Source: Candidatus Portiera sp. (GTDB taxonomy: Bacteria; Pseudomonadota; Gammaproteobacteria; CBDBNL01; JAAOII01). From it: a stretch of 6,540 bases of DNA. The notes under the pieces are model-generated. The model was given only the letters and a program-made list of their open reading frames with translations, did not search any database and was not told the origin of the DNA. Made by a program: the position numbers and the translations under genes. This document shows positions 5,117 through 6,540 of this stretch, one piece after another (the first letter of the stretch is position 1; each line of letters starts with the position of its first letter). The stretch is from NCBI GenBank assembly GCA_015163845.1, contig JAAOII010000020.1, forward strand, positions 1 to 6,540, in the 5' to 3' direction.

Positions 5117-5122
5117 TATAAT
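5117..5122 (+). promoter_or_regulatory. -10 box of leuC, leaderless spacing
   Basis: A perfect TATAAT stands exactly 6 nt before the leuC ATG at 5129. Only AT repeats lie between, with no Shine-Dalgarno, and no leader peptide or attenuator fits in the 49-bp intergenic gap. The -35 region is weak (AACATT at 17 bp spacing). Confidence 0.6.
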
Positions 5123-5128
5123 AATAAT

Positions 5129-6540
5129 ATGAAAACATTATATGACAAGCTATGGCAAAGCCATCTAGTAGAAGAGAGTCCCAATGGCTATGCTTTACTC
5201 TATATTGATCGCCATCTGGTGCATGAAGTTACTTCGCCTCAAGCATTTGAAGGGCTCAGGATAAATGGTAGAAAGCCCTGGCGTATTGCTTCTATTTTGG
5301 CAACAGCTGATCATAATGTGCCGACCACCGATCGTGCGGATGGAATTCCTGGCATAGAAGATAGCACTTCTAGAATACAGGTGCAGACCTTGGAAGACAA
5401 CTGTAAAAGTTACGGTATAAAAGAATTAGGTATCAATGCTAGCAAACAAGGTATTGTTCATACCATTGGGCCTGAACTGGGTGCTAGCTTACCAGGTATG
5501 ACCATAGTATGTGGTGACTCACATACTGCAACCCATGGCGCTTTGGGGACCCTGTCGCATGGCATAGGAACTTCAGAGGTTGAACATGTTCTAGCAACTC
5601 AGTGCCTCATAGCTCAAAAAAGCAAGAATATGCTGATAAATATTAATGGCAATCTAAATCCTGGCATATATGCCAAAGACATCATTCTAGCTATTATCGG
5701 CAAGATAGGCACAGCAGGTGGGACTGGCTATTGTATTGAATATGCTGGATCAACTATTAGTAATCTATCAATGGAAGGACGTATGACCATCTGCAATATG
5801 TCTATTGAGGCAGGAGCTCGGGCTGGCATGATTGGTGTGGATGAGGTTACTGTTGAATATATCAAAGGTCGTGAATATGCCCCTAAAGGTGAAATGTGGG
5901 ATCAAGCAAAAGAATATTGGCTTAAAGAATTGCACTCTGATCAAGGGGCACACTTTGATGCTACAGTTGAATTGGATGCCTCTCAAATAGAACCTCAGGT
6001 AACTTGGGGAACCTCACCGGAAATGGTAACTTCTGTGACAGATAAGGTCCCTAACCCCAAAAATGCCAGAGATGAGACGCAAAAATCTAACTGGCAACGT
6101 GCTTTAGATTATATGGGGCTGAAGCCAGACACTGCTATACAGGACATTAAACTTGATCGCGTATTCATTGGCTCTTGCACCAATTCCCGCATAGAGGATT
6201 TAAGAGAGGCCGCCCAAGTAGTGAATGGTAAAAAAATCTCAGATAGTATTAAGCAAGCATTGGTAGTGCCGAGTTCTGGAATGGTCAAACAACAAGCAGA
6301 AGACGAAGGACTAGATAAGATCTTCACAGCTGCGGGATTTGAATGGCGTAATCCTGGATGCTCCATGTGTCTTGGAATGAACCCAGACCAGTTGAGCCCA
6401 CAGGAACATTGTGCTTCTACATCCAATCGGAATTTTGAAGGTAGGCAAGGTAGTGGTGGACGCACTCATTTGGTCAGCCCAGCCATGGCAGCTTTAGCAG
6501 CTATTAATGGTCACTTTGCTGACGTTCGTGAACTAATGCC
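5129..6540 (+). CDS. leuC: 3-isopropylmalate dehydratase large subunit LeuC (3' end cut by window edge)
   Basis: With LeuD it isomerises 2-isopropylmalate to 3-isopropylmalate in leucine synthesis, using a [4Fe-4S] cluster in the cytosol. The frame is open for 470 codons from ATG 5129 to the edge. E. coli LeuC has 466 residues and ends GHFADIR, and here GHFADVRELMP is reached, so the stop must lie just outside. Seen: TLYDKLW start, DRHLVHEVTSPQAFEGLR, CGDSHTATHGALGTLSHGIGTSEVEHVL, MSIEAGARAGMIG, and the cluster ligands Cys350 (GSCTN), Cys411 and Cys414 (GCSMC). All are intact with no frameshift. leuD is expected downstream. Confidence 0.97.
   Translation, partial: MKTLYDKLWQSHLVEESPNGYALLYIDRHLVHEVTSPQAFEGLRINGRKPWRIASILATADHNVPTTDRADGIPGIEDSTSRIQVQTLEDNCKSYGIKELGINASKQGIVHTIGPELGASLPGMTIVCGDSHTATHGALGTLSHGIGTSEVEHVLATQCLIAQKSKNMLININGNLNPGIYAKDIILAIIGKIGTAGGTGYCIEYAGSTISNLSMEGRMTICNMSIEAGARAGMIGVDEVTVEYIKGREYAPKGEMWDQAKEYWLKELHSDQGAHFDATVELDASQIEPQVTWGTSPEMVTSVTDKVPNPKNARDETQKSNWQRALDYMGLKPDTAIQDIKLDRVFIGSCTNSRIEDLREAAQVVNGKKISDSIKQALVVPSSGMVKQQAEDEGLDKIFTAAGFEWRNPGCSMCLGMNPDQLSPQEHCASTSNRNFEGRQGSGGRTHLVSPAMAALAAINGHFADVRELM

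Noticed and set aside
5768..5986. Minus-strand frame of 72 codons
   Set aside because: It is antisense to leuC in a region coding for conserved LeuC sequence (SIEAGARAGMIG).
6109..6465. Minus-strand frame of 118 codons
   Set aside because: It is antisense to the leuC iron-sulfur cluster region, which is highly conserved.

Overview
The window is AT-rich and looks like a proteobacterial chromosome. An alphaproteobacterium is my best guess: it has a ZapE/AFG1-type ATPase, a proteobacterial LeuC, and a tRNA-Val(UAC)/tRNA-Asp(GUC) pair in the order often seen in Alphaproteobacteria. This assignment is inference; no rRNA or other marker is present.

Layout, left to right. (1) Positions 2-553 hold the C-terminal half of an IS200/IS605-type TnpB nuclease, cut by the window edge. 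Its last codons overlap a strongly folded right-end / omega-RNA region that ends in a hairpin at 545-567. (2) tilS (586-2253, +), tRNA-Ile lysidine synthetase, starts less than 20 bp after that hairpin. (3) Positions 2253-2822 are a tRNA island. Two near-identical 148-bp direct repeats each carry a 5' tRNA-Val fragment with altered loops. They are followed by an intact tRNA-Val(UAC), a 3' tRNA-Val fragment with an enlarged anticodon arm, and an intact tRNA-Asp(GUC). (4) On the minus strand, a GT2 glycosyltransferase (5079-4069) overlaps zapE (4072-2939) by ATGA, so they form an operon. (5) leuC (5129 to beyond the right edge, +) is divergent from the glycosyltransferase across a 49-bp spacer.

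Two themes stand out. First, tilS, leuC and the glycosyltransferase each have a perfect TATAAT box 6-7 nt before the ATG and no Shine-Dalgarno sequence, which predicts leaderless mRNAs. Second, short in-frame tandem duplications lie inside TilS, ZapE and the glycosyltransferase, and larger tandem duplication with remodelling has hit the tRNA-Val locus. The tRNA island is the most unusual part of the window and is not explained by ordinary annotation.

Functionally the genes are mostly unrelated housekeeping: tRNA decoding (tilS, tRNAs), leucine synthesis (leuC), an AAA+-like ATPase of division or protein quality control (zapE), and surface-glycan-type sugar transfer. A transposon remnant or active element abuts tilS.
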